DNA from: Haematococcus lacustris
Lineage: Eukaryota; Chlorophyta; Chlorophyceae; Chlamydomonadales; Haematococcaceae
Direction: 5' to 3'
DNA length: 64,000 bases
Assembly: GCA_030144725.1 (NCBI GenBank)
Contig: JASKMD010000017.1
Span: 11,050,036-11,114,035 of the forward strand
In this document: positions 19,301 through 30,719 of the stretch, piece after piece
How the letters are laid out: each line of letters starts with the position of its first letter
Position numbering within the stretch: the stretch's first letter is position 1
Position numbers and translations under genes: made by a program
The notes under the pieces: model-generated
Told to the model about the DNA's origin: nothing
The model's database searches: none
The model's input: the letters and a program-made list of their open reading frames with translations, nothing else

Positions 19301-21516
19301 AGCTGCAGCACCACTGCATCCACCCAGTATATATATAGCCATAATATGACACTGCTGCTGCTATTGGAGCCTGTTGTTCAAGGAGCCTAGGCCCCCAGCT
19401 CAGTTAGCTGTGAGGCAGGCAAGCTGGCTGCTGTTGCTGGTTGCCCCTGACCCTGACGCTGTTGCTGGCTGTGTCCCTGGCTGTCATCTCACCTCAGCCT
19501 GGCTGGTAGGGGGCAGTGAGGGCAGGGGTGCTTGTGTCAGGCAAGGGGGCTTGGGAAAGGCTTCCCAGCGCTGCTGCTGCTGCTGCTGCTGCTGCCCCAG
19601 GTTGCCCTCCCAGCTGCCAGCCAGGAGCCCACCAGCCCAGCCTCCTACCCCGCCTACCCCGCCTCCCCCCGGCACCTCACTCAGCACGCGGCTGCAGCCA
19701 GGGCCAGCCGCTTGGCCACCCGGTCAGTGCTAGGCTGGGGCGCTGCGGGAGGGCTGAGAACAGGCCAGCCATGCGCGTGCCTAGCTAGAGTGCTGGCAGT
19801 GTGGAGGTGCAGGGTGATAGAGGGCATAGAGGGCAGCCCCACATGCAGGGGGAGCACATCATGCCCTGCTTTCAGCTGCCTAACCGCTAACTCTGGGGGG
19901 TCACGGCAGTCTGACCCCTGACCCCTGGTCGTTGAGGCCTGTGCAACCGGCCTGCGCCCCTAGCTGGCCTGAGCCCCTCACCTCCTCCTCCTGCAGGATG
20001 CAATATCCGCCCACCTGCATGCTGCTGCCCCTGCTGCTGGCCTCCTGCCTCCTGGTCCCTGCCTCCCCTCCTGACCTACTCCTCCCACTCCACCTCTCAA
20101 CCAGCCGTCATGCCCCGACCCTGCTGCTGCAACACCCTACCCCCCACCCACTCCTGCTGCTGCTCCTGTCGCTAGGCTGGCCAGCCACAAGGCCGAGGAG
20201 CTGGTGATGGACCTGGATGTGTGGGCGGCCTCAGGCTACCCCCCGGCTGTGGCCACGTGCGTCATAGCCTGCTGCAAAGGTGAGGGGGAACGCCCCTTGG
20301 TGCAAAGGTGAGGGCACAGCACTGCCAAATGCTGGCTATGCCCACCTACCTTACTGGGGAGGGGAGGGGAGAAGGGGAGGCGAGAAGGGGAGGCGAGAAG
20401 GGGAGGGGAGAAGGGGAGGCGAGAAGGGGAGGGGAGAAGGGGAGGGGAGAAGGGGAGGGGAGAAGGGGAGGGGAGGGGAGAACGGCCTTGGGGCCCTCCC
20501 ACTGCAGGTGTGGTGAAGGGCGCATCGCCTGCTCACCCTCACCCTCACGCACTGGGCTGGCCTGGCTCCTGATTACCCAGCAGCGCACCCAGACCCCTAC
20601 TGGGCCACCAGGCCCTCACCGCCACCAGCCCCCTACCACTGAGACATGCTGGGGTGTGTGGGAGTGGGGCTCGGGCGCCACTAACCCCCTGACACTGACA
20701 TGGCACAGCTGGTGGGAGGTGGTGGGGTGAGGGGGAAATCCTCATCGGCTGCACTGAGACCTGGTGTCACACTGAGGTGGTGGTGTGTAGGTGTGACCCG
20801 CTCGCACCTGCTGGACGCCCGGTTGGACGGCGGCCTACTGCTGGAGCTGTACTCCAGGGATGGGGTGGGCACAATGATCTCGGCAGACTTCTATGAGGGT
20901 GAGGCACAGGACCCCCTCCCCCTCCCCCTCCCCCTCCCCCTCCCCCTCCCCCTCCCCCTCCCCCTCCCCCTCCCCCTCCCCCACCTGGTCACGGGGTGTG
21001 TGTGCAGGCATCCGCAAGGCAGGCCCTGGGGACCTAGACGCCATCCAGGGCCTGCTGCAGCCGCTGGAGGACGCGGGGGTGCTGGTCAAGCGCAGCAGGG
21101 ATGAGGTCGCAAACATGCTGCAGGTCAGGAGGGGGGGCCCAAGCCCTGAGGGGGGCCTGAGGGGGGACAGCAGGCTGCTTGCCTAGGCTCGGCCATCCGC
21201 CTTGTTGCCTCTGCTGCTGCATTGCCACCCCCTTCTGCCCAACCTCTGCTGCCTGGTTCCTGCTGTCCACCCCGTTCTGCCCACCCCCTGCTGGCCCACC
21301 CCCTGCTGCCAGCCCCTGTGCCCTCAGGACTTCACTGTGCTTGAGCGTGAGAACAAGGTGATGGGGTGCGCGCTGCTGCTGCACCTGGGGCCTGACTCTG
21401 AGGGGAACATTGTGGCTGAGGTGAGCTTGCTCGCTGCCTCACCCTCACTGCTGCTGCAGCCTCACCTCCCTCTCATTGGCACCATATCCAGAGTATCGCC
21501 ACGTACCCGCCCGCCC

Positions 21517-21553
<37 letters not shown>

Positions 21554-22286
21554 GACCCACATCCTTGCCTGCCCTCTCCTCCCCCTCTTCTGCAGCTTGG
21601 CGCGTTTTGTGTGGACTCAGCCTTCCGCGGCAGCGGGCGCGGCGACTCGCTGCTGGACTACGTGGAGCAGGACGCGCGGCAGCAGGGCGTGCAGCGCCTC
21701 GTGCTGCTCACCACGCGCACGGCAGACTGGTTCGAGCAGCGCGACTTCAGATGGATAGGTGAGCTGAGGCTGCTGCTCGTATTGACGGCTGCTGCTGGCC
21801 CCCTGCTGGCCCCTTGCCCCCTAGGCCTGCCTGCGCTGGCAGTGCTCAGGAAGTGTGACTTTGTGGCCATAGTGCTGCAGGCCGCCGGCAGCCACTGTCC
21901 CACCCCACCTGTGGGCAGCCTGTGCCCCTGCTGCTGCCTGCCTGGGTCAGGGACCAGGCTAGTGCTGTCAAAGCTGCACTGACCTGCCCCCTGACTCATG
22001 GCTAGAGTCAGCTGTGAGCTGTTGTGTGGAAAGTGTGATGCGACGGCAATGGGTGGAGCTGCAGTACATCCCATCCCTGCAGCCCGCCCTGTTGCGCCCT
22101 GCTGCCTCCCACCTCCCCCCTGCTGCTGTCCACTGCTGTCCACCAGGTCCTGCCTATGCCAACGAGGTGCTGCCTGCCGCCCGCCGTGCCCGCGTGAACC
22201 CCACCCGCAACAGCCAGCTGTACGTGAAGCAGCTGGAGGCGCCTCATGACAACCTGCAGGAGCCTGGCAAGCGCATCGGCTACTGA
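16333..22286 (+). CDS. NAGS: N-acetylglutamate synthase (amino-acid N-acetyltransferase, arginine pathway)
   Basis: Thirteen exons join in phase to about 637 residues: 16333-16737, 16845-16902, 17505-17686, 18123-18264, 18455-18600, 18972-19106, 19601-19722, 20176-20279, 20791-20898, 21008-21123, 21328-21420, 21596-21758 and 22147-22286. The enzyme makes N-acetylglutamate from glutamate and acetyl-CoA, the first step of arginine synthesis, usually in the plastid. After a basic leader comes the amino-acid-kinase domain (FVQFFRQASPYIAGHRARTF, IALLHGLGVRVVVVVG, GGYRVTDRDAL, DIHHQLDGGNVVLLSNLGFT). Next is a linker (YPPAVATCVIACC, GVTRSHLLDARLDGGLLLEL), then the GNAT acetyltransferase domain with IRKAGPGDLDAIQGLL and the acetyl-CoA loop FRGSGRGDSLLDYVE. 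It ends EPGKRIGY. The start is the first in-frame Met; an extra upstream exon is possible. Exon 7 is low-complexity and less sure. Confidence 0.93.
20337..20486 (+). repeat. GGGGAGGGGAGAA-type purine minisatellite
   Basis: About 150 bp of pure purine on the plus strand, with GGGGAGGCGAGAA and GGGGAGGGGAGAA units, in an intron of NAGS. Likely to form triplex or G-quadruplex structure (inference). Confidence 0.85.
20914..20984 (+). repeat. CCCTCC hexanucleotide array in a NAGS intron
   Basis: About twelve CCCTCC units fill most of a short intron between two NAGS exons, 20898 to 21008. They form the pyrimidine tract before the 3' splice site. Confidence 0.88.
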
Positions 22287-25200
22287 CGCGCCCCTGACCC
22301 GCTGTGGCTCTCTTACTCGCCTCTCAGCCTCCACTCCAGCCCCCAGCTTCAGCCCCAGGCATCAGCGGTGGCCAGCCAAGGCCCCCCCGCCTCAGCCCCC
22401 AGCCTCAGCCCCAGCTGTGCTCCCCTGAGCCAGGCATCAGCCTGTCAAGCCCCCCCGCATCAGCCCCCCCGCATCAGCCCCCCCGCATCAGCCCCCCACA
22501 TCAGCCTGTCAAGCCCCCCCGCCGCGCACAGCTCACTCAGCCTCTACCTGGCCCAGCATGTGCCCACCCTGACCTCTCAGCCCTCCCTGAGGTGCCATGG
22601 GCCAGGTCTCAGCAGCAACCTTCAGGGCTCACCGCCGCCGCACTGCCTCTCTCATGCAGGCCATGTCTGGGGCTTCTCCCTGCAGCTGGACCTTCTCTCT
22701 GCAGCTGGTGCTCCCATGCCTGGAGTCTGTCTTGAGCCAGGCCATGGCCCCCTAGGCCCAGCCATGGCCCCAGCCTCCTGGCCACTGAGCACCCTCACCC
22801 CCTGCTGCCCCTTGCTGATCACGCCTGCCCTGCTGCTCAGCCTGGCGACCCGGACCAGGCAGGCTGGCAGGGTTGACCTTGGCGTTGCTGCATGGGGGGC
22901 AGCGGCAGCAGATCTGGCCAGGGTTGGCGAGGCTGGTGTGATCCTGGTCAGCGGGAGGGGGAGGGGGCTGCGGAGGAGGTGGGCACCAGTGGTGCCAGCA
23001 GCCCCGGCCCTGATCTAGGTAGAGATGTGTGTGAGACTATGCAGACCTTGGCTGGAGTGTGTGACCTCATTGTGTGATAAGTGTGTCCCAGCTGCGTGTA
23101 TGAGTGTGACTGCAGCTGCACCATAGTGAGCCCAGGGGCTGGGTCCAGCATTGGGTAGGAGGGAGGGGACCTAGGGCCACTGAGGGTTGTTGGGTTGGGT
23201 CAGGGAGCCTGCCCTGCTGAGTCACGCACGGCCTGCTGAGCAGCCCAGGGCGGTCCAGGCAGGTGAGGCGGAGGGCGCCTCCCAATGCCGCCAGGGGCCC
23301 CTACCCTTCCCTTCACTTGACCCCGTGTCGCCTCCTGCTCTGCATCTCTCTCATGGCCTGATGGGTGTCCAGGGTGAGCCTACATGCCCTTGGAATTCCT
23401 GGCCCGGGCATGGGGGTGCCTAGCAAAGTACAGCCAGAACTGGCAGCCCTGTCTGGCACTGTGGCCATCACCATTGTTGTCATAGCCATCTTTGTCGTTA
23501 TCACTATGTTTGCCGTCACCATCAGCAACGGTGTTGCCCTATTAGAACACTGCTAAATGCCAATGTTCAAGTTGCTGCACATGTCCATGCTGCAAAAGCC
23601 AGAGGGGCCAGGTGTCAGTTGCCTCATAGGGGTGGTGGCTAAGGGGCTGTGGCAGGACACATGACCTGCACAGCCCTGTGCTGCACCTGCCATGCACAGC
23701 ACCTTGTTCGTCTTCTTCGTTGGCTGTGAGCAGTGGCTGCATTGGGCAGTCTTCTCGTGATCTTGTGCCCTGCCCTGCACCACAGCCATCAACCTGGGGA
23801 GGTGCAGGGCAGGGCATCGCATGGCAGCAACCCCCCGAGCCAGCAAACCTGTGGCGGGTGTGCGAGTCTGTAGCACCAGCACCATTGCCAGCTCTTGTGC
23901 AACGGTGACGTGTGAGTGTGTGTGTGTGTATGTGAGTGCATATGCCTGTTGAAGAGTGGGGTGAGAACGAGAGGAGGAAGGAGGGGTAGAGTGAGAGTGG
24001 GGAAGGCTGCCTGCCAAAGCAGTGCATGCCAATGCATGCAAGGGTGAGTGTTGTTGGCGCATGACCTCCAGCTCACATGGCCGGCTGGCAGGGTAGGTGT
24101 AGGTACGGGTAGGCGATGGCGATGGCTTGCACCGCTGAACTGCGTTCATCGGCTAGGCAGGCGACCTTGTGGCTATTCTGTAAGGTGGCTGCCACCACTT
24201 GCCCACCACACAAGGGCTTATGGAACACTGCTGTACTTATCTGCACCTCGAGGCGTGCGCGCATTGTGTAGTGCGTTGTGATGTGCGGCAGGGCGCTAGC
24301 AGCACCTGGTTGGTTGGCTGGCTGCACCAGGGCCTGTGAGACCTCCAGCTCACATGATACGGCCAACATCGCTTGGCTGCGGCACAGGGTATATGGGGCT
24401 ATGGAGCTATGGTGGGACGATCATCACTCCATGAATCAATTAAGGACACCACCCGTCTCAAAGCATATCGCGTGATGGCTACGAAAAAGCGGAAGGGCAC
24501 CGACAAGCAGAAGCAGGACCCGGGAAAACAACGACAGGAGCGCCGAGATGGTTGGGACTCGAAGTCAGGGCCTTCCAACCCCCTTGAAAAGGGGGTGTGT
24601 CCGTTTCACGCGGTTTATTTCTCGTACAGTTTGCGGAATGATCAACGAAGCACATCAGTACGTAGAGTGCTCGCTTGGCTACACGCTACGGCTGTCCTGA
24701 GCGTCCATGACTATGTATATGATGCACTGCTTAGGCGTGAACCCGGCCTATGTTTTGTGGGCAGATATCACCATGCACGCCTCCACCACCCTCGACCTTC
24801 TTAATGACGCCGTGATGAAGCAAACGCAAGTATGTGTGCAGTCGCGCTTTGTGTTGCGATGGCCGAAATCGCGAGTTTGAAACCTAAGATGCTGGAATGC
24901 TTCTTTAACGCACCCACACCACTGCTGATGCTGCGTCTAGAACAGCCGCACATTTTTTAACATCTATTAGCTTTCGCTCGTCACTTGTGTCACTCGCGCT
25001 GTCACGCGTAAGCGAGAGACGGAGTGGTTGTATGCTCTAGCGGTTCATCAAGACACTATGTGCACCCTTCACTTCTTGTTACAATAGACTATGTGGCCTG
25101 ATAGTCAAACTGACCGCGGGACTCTTCATACTTCAGCCTTTTCTGCGCGTTCCCCTGTTTATGTGCTTTGTTAGTTGTAGCAAGAGCATATGCGTAGGTG

Positions 25201-25760
25201 CGAAGCCTTCGTTGTGTCGCTACATCGTTTTGGGACATCACCACCCAGACATGTGCTTCGGTCCACGGTGCCATGACCTGCTGCACTCCTTCGCTCCTCG
25301 TGTCCTCCCATCTGGCCCCACTCGCACTTGCAGTCAGGCGCTCCCAACATTCAAAAAATGACAGTAAACCGACCCCTGGTAGTAGGACGGCTGTAACTCT
25401 GCACTCGCTGCGCCAAATTTAATGCCAGCTGGCTCAGTATGTAGCCAACCCAGTCAGCTACCTTTCACCCATCCAGAATAATTATCCAGTCAGTAGGCCG
25501 TGCACAGCAAAGCATCAAAGTGAGAAAATTCAAATTTGAGCCGGTTCGGGGCATGCAGTCATCGCTGCGACCACCCGCGCCGCTTAGGTTGCTCTACACG
25601 AGCATGCGCATCGGCAGAAGCCGTCGGATCGGAAAACGGTTGCGGGAATGTGGCACGAAGGCGGTTGGCAGGTGGTTGGGGGAGGTGGCCGGTACAGCCT
25701 TTGTTGCGCACTTTACAACCTGAGTTGGCGCTGGGGGGCTGTCTAACTAAGTCTCGTGGA
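22287..25760. other. Gene-poor region downstream of NAGS
   Basis: 22300-22530 has CAGCCCCCCCGCAT-type repeats and is probably 3' flank. 23440-23555 could encode one hydrophobic stretch (VAITIVVIAIFVVITMFAV), but no gene frame is supported. CCAGCTCACATG occurs at about 24067 and 24347. From about 24440 the base composition turns AT-richer. A frame at 24373-24804 (KKRKGTDKQKQDPGKQRQ) matches nothing I recognise. Confidence 0.45.
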
Positions 25761-26075
25761 TCACCGCTTGCGCTTGGCAGCTGTCTTGGGCAGCCCCAAC
25801 TCAGAAGGTGTGGTACGCTTGCGTAGCGTGAAGCCAGGAGCCGGCGCTGCTGCACCTAGCTGACCCAGCTGGCTCTTGGGTGGCGGCGCAGAGCCGCGCG
25901 GTTCCGTGCGGTGAGCTTGCCCCTCCCCGCTGGTGGCTCTGCTGCTGTGCCCGATGCGTGGCTCCTCCTGCGCCCTACGGCTTAGGGACTGGTGCCTGTG
26001 ACCGCTGAGTGACGAGCACCTGATGACGAGCTGTTGGTGTTGGCGCTTCTTCTTGCTAAGCCTCTTACCCCTCAT
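25761..26075 (-). CDS. Possible small basic protein, unrecognised
   Basis: Starting at the Met at 26075, the frame gives about 104 residues: MRGKRLSKKKRQHQQLV, then a Ser/Arg/Pro-rich middle, ending TAAKRKR. The basic ends look like nuclear or nucleolar targeting signals, as in small ribosome-biogenesis factors, but no family is recognisable. The sequence ATGAGGGGTAAGAGG at the start could instead be a short first exon with a 5' splice site. The frame extends upstream to 26321 as Pro-rich low complexity, which is not trusted. Confidence 0.25.
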   Translation of the reverse strand: MRGKRLSKKKRQHQQLVIRCSSLSGHRHQSLSRRAQEEPRIGHSSRATSGEGQAHRTEPRGSAPPPKSQLGQLGAAAPAPGFTLRKRTTPSELGLPKTAAKRKR

Positions 26076-26321
26076 GGTGGTGCCTAGGGCTGGGAGGGGG
26101 CGGGGGGGGGGAAGGGGAGCAGGCAGCGAGCAAGGGAGCGGATGGGAAGGCTGGGAGGGGTTGGGATTGGAGGGGGTGGGCTGGGAGTGGTTGGGCTGGG
26201 AGGGGTGGGCTGGGAGGGGGTGGGCAGGCTTGATGAGGTGGGCTCCTGCAATGATGGGTGGAGGGGGGGCGGGCATGCTGGGTCGTTGCATGCCGTGGCC
26301 TTGAACCTGCCTGGTGAACAT

Positions 26322-27186
26322 GATGTAACTTTGAAAGTGTTAAACTGATTGAGGCCTAGGCTGTTTAATGTGCAATTTGTTTCAATAGATGGGCCAATGG
26401 GTCAAGAACAAGGTCTTTGTATCGATTTCCCTATAGGTGCAGCGGGTGCAACACAGTGGAGGACACAGTGGAGGAGGGGGGGGTGTAAGCCGGTGATACC
26501 TTAGTGTGCGCCGACCGAAATGATGTATTCGGCGGAAGCGAATACAACCAGATGTTTTAGTTGCCCCGTCTAGGCGCCCTGCACGCCCGGCAGGCATCGC
26601 GTTGGGTGTCGGCCGGACATTCCATTTGTGCACAACCAGCTCACTACGCTAGTTAGATGGGGTCACAGGGATGAGGCTCACCGTCTTAGAGAGACCCGTC
26701 TCGCCGCTGTGATTTGTTCGCGGGCACATGTGGCAGTACGCGAGCAAAGAATGCAATGGCTTGCGCTGATGGTCAGATTACGCGCAATGAAGTGCAGCTG
26801 CCAATGTGACAAACGCTATCGAAAAAGATGAAGTACTGAGAGAGTAATCGCATGCATATTACCAACCCCATGTTGGGAGCGCCCGACTTGCAGGCCTGTA
26901 CACTCCATAGCAAAGGCCCCTGGCACTAGAGTTTGTTAACGAACAGCAGTTTTTGCTTTACCATCAATCCATGCCGTAGGGGCATGCCACAACGTGCATA
27001 CCCCACTGGCTGGGTACAATTGATGAGCAGCAAGTATCTAAGAGCAAACATCTAGTAGGACTGCAAGCACCCATCGCACCCATCTGCAACTCTTGCCTTA
27101 TGGCCACAACAAAGCCCCATACTAGCACCCCATGGCAGGCCAAGATCTGTACACTCTATAGCTAGGCCTGGTCTCTTGTCCATTAG
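26322..27186. other. Spacer, no supported gene
   Basis: AT-richer than the gene regions. Two related segments (CTGTACACTC(C/T)ATAGC at 26896 and 27148) suggest a partial duplication. Nothing else is seen. Confidence 0.4.
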
Positions 27187-27459
27187 CTACACGCCCATGG
27201 CAACAAAGCAGAGCCCTATGGCAACACCCCATGCCCTGTGGGGCTGCCTGTGGGCTTGTGTGCCCTGCAGCTGCTGCAAGAACGCCTCCTCCAGCTGCTC
27301 GAGCTGCTGCACCCACCCGAGCAGGTCTAACTCCCATTGTTGCTCACGCTGACTTGCAAAGACCAGCAGGCTGCGGTGCAGATGTGCATATGTGTAGGGT
27401 AGCCTTTTTGTTGCAGATGTGCATATGTGTAGGGTAGCCTTTGATTCAGCGGTCAGCAC
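27187..27459 (-). CDS. Possible exon of an unidentified gene
   Basis: A minus-strand frame contains a helical segment, EQQWELDLLGWVQQLEQLEE, followed by AFLQQLQG and a hydrophobic end. It has coding-like composition but no partner exons were found. A 35 bp direct duplication (GCAGATGTGCATATGTGTAG, about 27378-27448) lies at its 5' side. Treat as a weak candidate. Confidence 0.2.
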   Translation of the reverse strand: MLTAESKATLHICTSATKRLPYTYAHLHRSLLVFASQREQQWELDLLGWVQQLEQLEEAFLQQLQGTQAHRQPHRAWGVAIGLCFVAMGV

Positions 27460-27964
27460 AAATATAAGACAACTCTTTCAGTTTTGGCTGGATTTAATGT
27501 TGGCTGCAAACTCCTACCTGCTCCAGCTGAGCCGCAGATGCAGTTGGGAAACGCTGTTTACGTGTGCTGTGGTGTACTCGAAAACTCCTGCATCATCAGA
27601 TGTTCGTCGGGTAACATGTGCTGGCGCAGGAGTGGTGGCACTTGCTGCGTGCACCTCACCTCGCGGGCTAGCAGCAGCGCCTATGCGTAGAGCACCAACA
27701 ACACGCCTGCACTGCGCGATGTCTTGAGGGTGGCCGGCGGATCCCAACCACCCTGCCGACCACTATCGAAGCAGCTACTGGTTGCTGCCGTAACTAGAGT
27801 CCGCGTTTAAGCCATGCCGCGCGGGGCTAAAGCCATCGGCCTGCTCCCGGAGCAATCGGTCGCATGTGACGGTTGTACATGCCAAAACATCAGAGTTGGG
27901 AGGCCCTGACTCGAAGAGACGTCAAGTGAGTTAACGCCCCCGCCTTGTGTGTCCCCGCACTGTT
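27460..27964. other. Spacer, no supported gene
   Basis: Plus-strand 27891-27917 (GTTGGGAGGCCCTGACTCGAAG) is related to the reverse of 24553-24580, a short dispersed repeat. No other structure is recognised. Confidence 0.4.
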
Positions 27965-28647
27965 CAGCCTGCTGAGGCACAGTAGTATGTGCCGCCCTTT
28001 GTTGAGCTGTCATCAGCTTACAATCAGTGCATGTTTTCATGCCAACTCTACATAATAGCCCTAACGGGTCAGGCATTACTGTAGGTGGTAGGCACTCGTG
28101 CACCATGTCCATGTGCATTGGGTACAGTGATGCAGAATTACATGTAATTTTACAAAATTACATGTAATTACACGCGTAATTCTGTAACTTTGTAACTTTG
28201 TAATTACATGGTTGTCCGCAGGGAAATCGTGTAATTACATACATTCATCAGTAGGACCTGCACAAACGCACAACTGCACAACTGCACAACTGCACAGGGC
28301 TAGTACTGGTGGGACCCTATACATGGTCGGTAGTACTTCTATCAGGGCTCCTGGTGTCATTAAAGGTTGCCTAAGGATGACCCTACACAACTCTCAAGAT
28401 GTCGGCTAAAGAAAACGAGCCAGTGAGGAGAAAAGCTGGTTGTAAATTACATGTAATTACACGGCGTAAGTAAGTAAGTAACTTTGTAACTTTGTAATGC
28501 CGCATCACTGATTGGGTATACTCCACACAGCCCATTAACACCATCTGAGTCGGGCCACGATTGCCCACTAGTATTCCCGCTAGTGGCTGCTAGTGGCCAC
28601 TACTGGTCCGGCTCAAATGGAGGCCCTAGTGGGGGACAAGGGGGCTG
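27965..28647 (+). mobile_element. Fanzor-like right end only, copy B (interrupted by a MITE)
   Basis: Starts at CAGCCTGCTGAGGCACAGTAG, about ten bases before the position of the stop codon in copy A, follows copy A closely up to GTGCATTGGGTA, and resumes at 28511 to end at AAGGGGGCTG. No coding part is present. Without the insert it is about 290 bp. The hairpin arms are 28546-28570 and about 28591-28615. Confidence 0.75.
28125..28510. mobile_element. hAT-type MITE nested in Fanzor-like right end B
   Basis: A 386 bp insert with perfect terminal inverted repeats CAGTGATGC and GCATCACTG, flanked by the 8 bp direct repeat ATTGGGTA (28117-28124 and 28511-28518). Eight-base target duplications and CAGTG-type ends are typical of hAT transposons. 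The inside has many AATTACATGTAATTAC palindromes and no coding capacity, so it depends on a transposase elsewhere. The uninterrupted site is seen in copy A, which proves the insertion. Confidence 0.92.
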
Positions 28648-29028
28648 CGCCAGGGCCTGTTCATGACTTCCGCCTCGTTGGCAGCTGGCCATGGTCTAAA
28701 GATGGTAAATGGAGAAACACGCGTATACCTTCTGGGGCAGGAGCGACGCCTTCGCCCCTGGGCCAGTAGGGAAGCCAGCTCGGTGTATTCACTGTAAGCA
28801 AGGTGATGCATGTCATGTTATGGTTTTCTGGCTTTTGTGGTGTCCAATACCAACACTCGCCATTGAACGAGCCGGTGCATGATGGGGTCAAGTCAGCGCC
28901 ATGGTGTGAGTGGGTGATACAGCCAGGTGCTGAAGATGTTTCAGGTCCATGCTGTGCGGATGCCGTATGTGTAAATTGCGTCGTATGTGTAACTTAATGG
29001 CGCCTGGCACGTCAACGGCATTCCTGCA
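28648..29028. other. Spacer downstream of the dioxygenase-like gene
   Basis: No gene or repeat recognised; the 3' untranslated part of the minus-strand gene must lie here. Confidence 0.4.
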
Positions 29029-30562
29029 TCACAACGCGGAATGCGTAGGATACAAGACGTTGAAATGGTGCGAACACGGCAGAAACACGCGCAGGTCCGG
29101 CAAATCCGTGAGCGTTGCAGCTGCCGGGATGACGACGCCGGTGCCGGGTGACGACGAGACCTGCTCCCAAGCTGGGGCTACGGCGCCTGGCACCCAGCAA
29201 CCCGAGGGCGGTTCCGCGCTGTGTTGTCTGCGCAGCTGTTGTCTGCTTCCATCGGTCCCTGCCGGGTCGTCAACTCCATGCGGCCCAACGACCGCGCATT
29301 CGGGCATGAGCCTCCGGAAGTAGCACTGCCAGCATTCCGCTTCCGGCCCGTCACCACCCAGCCTGCAAGGGCCGCTACAGCCCTGCCCAGCACGCATCTG
29401 AGGTCGTAAGGGTCCATGAGCTGCGACCCAGGGCGAGTCGCTCCCAGCCAGGTCATCTTCAGACCTGCCCACACTAGTGTGATTGGCATCAGGATCACTC
29501 TGCGCCGCGGCACCATGCCTCCCTGCCTGCAGCTGTGCCCCATCCCACCATGCCAGCATCAGCGTAGTACGCCAAGCACCATGGGCGCCTCCCCCCCCAT
29601 CCCACCCCCCCTCTCCTGCCTGTGCACCCTCCCCTGAGCCTTCCTGTTGCCCACTGCTACCTGCAGCGCCACCCCAGCCCTGTTGCTCACTCCTTGAGTC
29701 ACTCTGTCTTTCACTGTGTGACACACCATCACCTCCCTCCCCTGTACAGTCATGAGGACCAGCTGGCCTCTTGCTGGTGCTGGCCTTGGCTCGAGGCAGC
29801 CCCTGCCAGCCCTCTGCCCCGCTGCCTTGCAGCCCATTGCCGCCAGGGGGGCCCCTGGACTCCCAGCTGCCGCCCCCCTGGCTGCTCAGTGCCAGGGGGC
29901 CAGGCAACACGCCGTGCAGCAGGTTGCCACTGAACAGCAGCAGGCGGCCCAGGCGGGGGTGCACAGCCCAGGCCCGGTGCGCCAGCCCCTGCTGACCTGG
30001 CACCTGGTCCAGCACCAAGGTAGGGCCGGGGCAGGCTGGGGGGAGGGGGCAGGCGTGAGGGGGAGCTTGCACCAGGGCCGAGGGGGCACTGGCCTGCCCT
30101 GTGTCGCTGGGTGCTGAGGGGGCAGGTCTGGTGGGGGTGGTGGGGTGGGGTGTGGGGGGTGGGTCGGGGCCAGTGAGGAACAGCACGCTGCTGATCAGCG
30201 GGTTCACCAGGCCATAGGCAGACGGGCCCTGGGCAGCAGGAACAGGGTTGGAGAGGGGCGAGGCAGGCAGGAGTAGGCAGGCGTATGCGAGTGTATGTGG
30301 GGGATGAGATCAGATGGTGGGGCAAGGCTGAACCTGCCTGTGTGCCCCACCCACTGCATGCAGACAGCTCCTGGAGTGAGAGCTAGGTGGGCAGGCATAG
30401 GCAGGGTGGTGCCGTCCCTGAGGGCCTGTGTGACACAACAAGGCAGGCCAGGGGGCGGCCCAGGGGCCTGGTAGCTACTGCTGCCCGCTGTGTGCCTAGG
30501 CCAGGCCAACAAGCCAGGGCTGTGCAGGGCGCCTGGGGCCCGGCAGCAGAGGCAGCCTCCCC

Positions 30563-30623
<61 letters not shown>

Positions 30624-30656
30624 CCCCCCCAGCAGCAGCAGCAGCAGCCTTCCCCC

Positions 30657-30719
<63 letters not shown>

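Noticed and set aside
20280..20548. PSPLPFSPP-type repeat proteins
   Set aside because: Translation of the purine-rich minisatellite in a NAGS intron.
23365..23556. Small membrane protein
   Set aside because: One hydrophobic stretch from GTCATC-like low-complexity DNA; no supporting exons and an opposite-strand frame of equal quality.
24540..24610. Possible tRNA or structured RNA around CCCCCTTGAAAAGGGGG
   Set aside because: Only one short stem; no cloverleaf, no A and B boxes. No tRNA or rRNA was found anywhere in the window.
28140..28500. Independent AT-rich gene or origin
   Set aside because: Lies wholly within the MITE defined by inverted ends and target duplication.
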